A stretch of 64,000 nucleotides of DNA from Allacma fusca. Its lineage: Eukaryota > Arthropoda > Collembola > Symphypleona > Sminthuridae. The notes beneath the pieces are model-generated. The model did not search any database. It was not told the DNA's origin and saw only the letters and a list, made by a program, of their open reading frames with translations. The stretch is taken from assembly GCA_947179485.1 (NCBI GenBank), contig OX359249.1, forward strand, positions 36,070,250 to 36,134,249. The letters run 5' to 3'. Position numbers and translations under genes: made by a program. Shown in pieces: positions 59,464 to 64,000 of the stretch (position 1 is its first letter; every line of letters starts with the position of its first letter).

Positions 59464-62400
59464 CTTATTTTAATTGTAGGCATCAGTGCTTTCAACTATC
59501 TCGTGCAAGAGATTTTTCCATCGTATTAGAGAATTCGTTGTTTAAAATCGATTTGATCAAAATGAATGAAATTTAGTTGGTCTTCCCTTCGTATGATTAC
59601 GCAAGAGCGAAACTAAAATTTTATTGTTTAGAACTATCCTGTTTATGTGTGCGTACGAATCAGGCCGTGTTCTTGACTACGACTGCAGTCAAGTACATAA
59701 AACATTTTTGACAGCAGTTTATTATAAGTTCATATTTCTATTTGCAGGTAGCATGTAGTTAGTTTCCAGCTTATTACGACTTAAATTATATCACAAAATA
59801 TCACAAAATTTGTAACAAACGCTCCTTTTAGATCCCGTTGAATGACTTATTTATATCCCCAGAAACAAATTTACACGCTTGTAGTAGAATAATATATTAA
59901 TTTGAATCCCCAGCTACATAATCGTTGGTAATTTATACTTCAACTCCAGTGAATGACTCTAGGTGATATTTTTATCGTACTTTAGTTTTTTTAACCTAAA
60001 AATGACCAAAATGGAACATAATGCTCATGTTCTTTCGTCTATACCATTACTGTTACAATATTATGCTACTGATTGCATCAGAAGATCAATGTTAGAATTT
60101 ATTCTGAGAAACGAGTGCTTCTAATTAGGAATAGTCACGAGTGTGTTTTTAATTTTTGTGAGTAATTTTTAAAACTGGATAATTGGTATTCCTAATTTGT
60201 ATTTCCATCATGTGATTAAAAGACAAATTATAACAATTTGGTCAAGCTGGTCGATTCTTTACAATTTCATTACTTTTTGGCAGCATAAAATAATATTTAC
60301 CCTGGCCCTAAGCTTCGGCTTTGTGGGCCTTTCCACTTACAATCTGAGGGCCTTCGATAATTTTTTAACCCTAGCCCTAATTTTTTTACCCACACTGTAA
60401 ATCCGCTCATACGTTTTGGAATTTCATTAGTTCATATGCTCTAATTGTTTGTCAATTTATTACGTCCGGCAACATCACAAACTATTTTACCTGAAAGCAA
60501 GTCCCTATCTATGTATATTGTTGCACTATCATATTTGTACCACAAAGTTTATAATTAACATCCTGTAATGAGTTTTGCCTTTGCCAATGAACTGTTCTTT
60601 GTAATTATCAGAGGTATTTAACACCACATGATTAACGGACCTTCAACCTAACAAGCTTTTTACTTTCATCCTGTAATTCCGTCCTTAAGAGTTCATTTTT
60701 ACTAATGAGTATGTTGTAAACACTACTAGGATAACAAAATCTATAGAACAACCAGTAAAATCTGCTAATTCTTTGGATACTGCACGTGCACAGTACATAG
60801 GCATTTCAGCTCCTTGTAAATAAAGACCAGAGCAACGACAAAATCGTGAATTCTGTTCTTACATTACAGTCTGTACTGTTTAGGCAACTATAGTCCTCGG
60901 TTGTGCACCTGTCACGAAAGAACCACATGATTGATGCGGTTTCTCATTTTTTAGATTGACAAAGGGCAAGTTCATTACTGCTGGTGTTCGCAAACTGAAT
61001 TATCCTCCATGTAGTATAATTTACTTGATGTTAGTTAACGCCGTATGTATATAAGTAAAGGAAAGAATTGATGCACCATATTTTCATTGGAAGGAGTGCG
61101 TGGGCTGACGGAGTATGCTACTACATTATTTCCTTTTAATTGCTCGCCCAGTTGTTTTACAAAAAGATTATTTTAGAATTGCACGGTATCACACTTTGGC
61201 TCTTCCTTGACCATTCAGTAGCACTAATTGCGAGCTTTTTCCGTCATGAAGTCCCACATCGAAGTTTGCGAACAATATTGCATTTGCTAAATAATCCTTA
61301 TGATGAAAGCAAAAGAAGTTTAGAAAATTTGGTATTCTTACAATTAGTCAACGTTCATAGTTGCTCTCATCGGCCATGGACAACTTGTTTTAAAGTGCCA
61401 GAGTTATTGTAGATGAAAGTGTCAAAAATACTAGTTAACTCCCATGTGGGGCTCAAAGTCATCCTTAGTCTGCTTACTCGTAATATGTTCCTGCGTAAAA
61501 GTCAGCATTGTTTATTAAAATACCAATGGCTGGATAATTATTTCGTCATATGTAAAGGTACTTACGTACTGATGATAGATCATTCAGGCAAGTCTCTTTG
61601 AATGAGTCCTGAGGGTATAAAAATTAGAGGAGCAAACGACTGACACTTGTAGAGCATGCACAGTGACATGACGTGTTCTTAGATACCTACGTAACAGCTA
61701 CTTATGAAGTCAGAACAACATTCCCAGCATACATTTAATTTAATCACTTAAATATGACCAGTTCGCGTTAAAACATGTACGCTCTGCATTTAAATGCGTT
61801 GTGTATAAATGACGAACCTAAAGCTAAAATTAGCATATTCTTAATCTAATTTGGTATCATTACCAGAAGTATTTCTGATATCTTATTTTCCCTTTATGAA
61901 CATAATATTAAAAAAAATTTAATGTATGTGGTAATATTTCATGGAGAAATCTAACGCTTCAATTTTCTATCGTTTTTGCCCCGAACATGTTATACTTAAA
62001 CCTGAATCTCAGCAGACCCTCTTCAAAATCTATGAGGAAACCTGTATTTATGATAAAAATTCTAAATTTTAAAACATAGTTGTGCTGAGAGGCACTCTTT
62101 GTAAATTTTATCCACGTTTTTATTTGGAATTCGCTATGTTGTAAATTACAATATAATATAGAAGTGTATCATGACAGAAGGGCATATATAATGCAGTAAT
62201 TCAATTCCATTCAATAATGATTACACAATCCTATATAAATGTCACAGCTGTATTGTTAAGGGAGGACTGTTTGTTAAGGACTCTTGACACATTTTCAAAC
62301 TCCGTATCGACGACAATCAATGCGATTAATGGTTGTTCTAACATAATTTTGAAGGCTGTGTGATTAAATTCTTTCGTGTTGCTCTCTCGGCGTTAAATGA

Positions 62401-63300
62401 CACACGATTTCATTACTCATCAGGTCATTCAAGGTATGGTGCAGAGTTTCTTGAAATTAACGTGAAAATTTATTTTAGAATTTAAAAAAATGTCTAACGA
62501 GGATGCTCACGATCTTGTACTAAACTTTTATTCAACTCATGTATAATGCATGCGGGGGGACAATAAAATTATCATAAATAAAAATGTAAAAGCTTAACAA
62601 CGAAACCAATTATTACTTCTTCCACGTAATCCCTGGGTTCCCTTTCAGCGCTTGCACAAATATCTAACAAAGTAACAAGTACTGCATTGGGGTTAATAGA
62701 AATTAATTTTTAGTAATAATAATTATTAGAGACTCCGCTATCTAAAAATTGAAAATACAATATGCTATACATGCAAGGCAGAAGGAATGAAAAATGAGAG
62801 TAGATTACTCCCCAGCGTGTCTTGTTCAATCGGAATAATATTGACCTCAAATAATCTTGTTGTCGGTTAAATAAAAAGTACCACATCCACAGGAGATCCA
62901 TTTAAAAAGCATGGTTTACAAAATGCAAATGGGAAGAACTTTTTAAAACTGACAATGAGCTGACCGTATGCTGCACTGTTGGAAAAGAAAGGTTCAAGGG
63001 TTATTTTTAGCTGCAAGCAAGTTGCAACCGTAAGCAAAACAAACGAAGGGTGCGCGCAAGTTACTATCAGTAAGTAAAAAAAAACGTCTGCTATATTTAG
63101 TTTTTAACCATGGTGTTACATACTATTTGTAGTCCCTGATGAAATCTTATAAATCATTAATTTGCTGCACTGTGGTGCATTGAGAAGGCCGAATTAGATA
63201 TGCACCAAGTATTCTGGATCTTTTTTAAGACACACGAAGAGTAACTTCTTTTTAAGATTTTAATGCGTAAGTCAAATGATTATGCAACACAATCATTTGT
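59464..63300. other. ERGIC1 3' region and intergenic DNA
   Basis: Non-coding AT-rich sequence. The ERGIC1 3' UTR must start here, but I could not fix a unique polyadenylation site; an AATAAA near 60,820-60,830 is one candidate. Frames at 61,140-61,412 and 61,413-61,601 (plus, up to 90 codons) lie end to end but lack family resemblance. Confidence 0.5.
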
Positions 63301-63303
63301 TGT

Positions 63304-63470
63304 TTTTGTTGGGTGTTTTTCTAGTACCCATACCCAAGTTATTTACGGGTACTAGACACTATAGAACAACAAAGTAGTAACTATACTATAAGTAAGCTTG
63401 GGTACTTACATACGCGAAACAATTAAATATTACGCGCAACGCGCACTGCCAAAAAAAACACCCAACAAAA
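63304..63470. mobile_element. MITE-like inverted-repeat element, 167 bp
   Basis: Terminal inverted repeats of 17 bases, TTTTGTTGGGTGTTTTT (63,304-63,320) and its reverse complement (63,454-63,470), bound a 167-bp segment. A second inverted pair lies inside: TACCCAAG near 63,332 and CTTGGGTA near 63,398. There is no open frame, so it would be non-autonomous. I could not identify a clear target-site duplication, and only this one copy was seen, so the mobile assignment is tentative. Confidence 0.45.
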
Positions 63471-64000
63471 TAGTATGCTTGAGCATTGGGAAGTTATAAG
63501 AAGGTAAAGTTGTATTTTTATTCCATTGAAACTTTTGAAAAAAATTGTACTTACTTTGCATTGCATGACGCTACTGTAGTTGTTTGATTGCAATTAAGCA
63601 AGCAGTTACACTGAGACATGAAGTTTAATATAATTGTACGCTAACAATGTGAGGATGTATGATTGAATTGTGGATGCGTTAGTTTATTATAATATATCAG
63701 GGAAGCAACTTTGTTGTAGTACATATGGAAAGTGTGAATACCATTGAAAGTTGGATAGTTACATATGCATATGAGGGGGAGCAGGTAGCAGGTTAAGCAA
63801 AGAATGTACAGAAGAAAGCGGAAGATGAAGTAATTATTTACGATGTAAGGAAACAAGGAAATCCACCATTGTAGGTAAGAAACCACAGGAAAACAAAAGA
63901 GTATGTTTCTAAATAATTTTCCAACTTTATTCATCCAGTAAAAGGTACCTGATTTGAAGTTTTTGCTACGTTCATTTTAAGACAATGTTTCACACACAAA
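63471..64000. other. Non-coding right end of window
   Basis: No supported feature. A 97-codon minus-strand frame (63,641-63,934) encodes a Tyr/Phe/Ile-rich hydrophobic string typical of AT-rich chance frames. Confidence 0.5.

Overview
The window is a piece of an AT-rich nuclear genome from an animal. It has spliced protein-coding genes with short introns, GT-AG junctions plus two GC-AG introns, a nuclear tRNA gene with Pol III signals, many short microsatellites, and long gene-poor stretches. The recognisable proteins (ERGIC1, DPH7, CDK2AP1/2, RNase H1) are ordinary metazoan types. The intron and repeat style would suit an arthropod, possibly a springtail or other hexapod, but nothing here fixes the species.

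Layout. Positions 1 to about 24,500 hold no gene I can identify, only microsatellites, a few exon-like segments and one unexpectedly long open frame (1349-2077, minus). From 24,964 to 31,434 (plus) lies a complete 16-exon gene for a 1251-residue multi-pass membrane protein that I do not recognise. Every exon phase fits and two of its 15 introns are GC-AG. From about 34,945 to 45,804 there is a tandem segmental duplication of a small RNase H1-type gene (minus). The copy at 44,864-45,804 is intact, 156 residues, with all catalytic residues. The copy at 35,887-37,710 has gained about twelve acidic 15-18-residue repeats that copy its own first beta strand and catalytic Asp motif, and its intron 2 donor has lost the GT at the ancestral position. 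Between the two copies lie a three-exon gene for an 87-residue secreted peptide (39,427-39,972, minus), a 34-bp minisatellite, and a G-rich stretch with repeated GGGACTG-like words.

From 49,778 to 51,774 (minus) two genes sit head to tail under 200 bp apart: CDK2AP (cell-cycle/NuRD-associated) followed by DPH7 (diphthamide synthesis). From 56,800 to 59,463 (plus) is ERGIC1, a membrane protein of ER-Golgi traffic, with a tRNA-Thr(TGT) gene inside one of its introns. The remaining 4.5 kb is non-coding apart from a MITE-like inverted-repeat element near 63,304-63,470.

The most unusual feature is the repeat-expanded RNase H copy: amplification of a catalytic beta-strand motif at the N-terminus of an RNase H domain, beside an unexpanded sister copy that shows the starting state. 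All gene models were read by hand from splice signals, reading-frame phase and remembered family motifs; no database search was possible.
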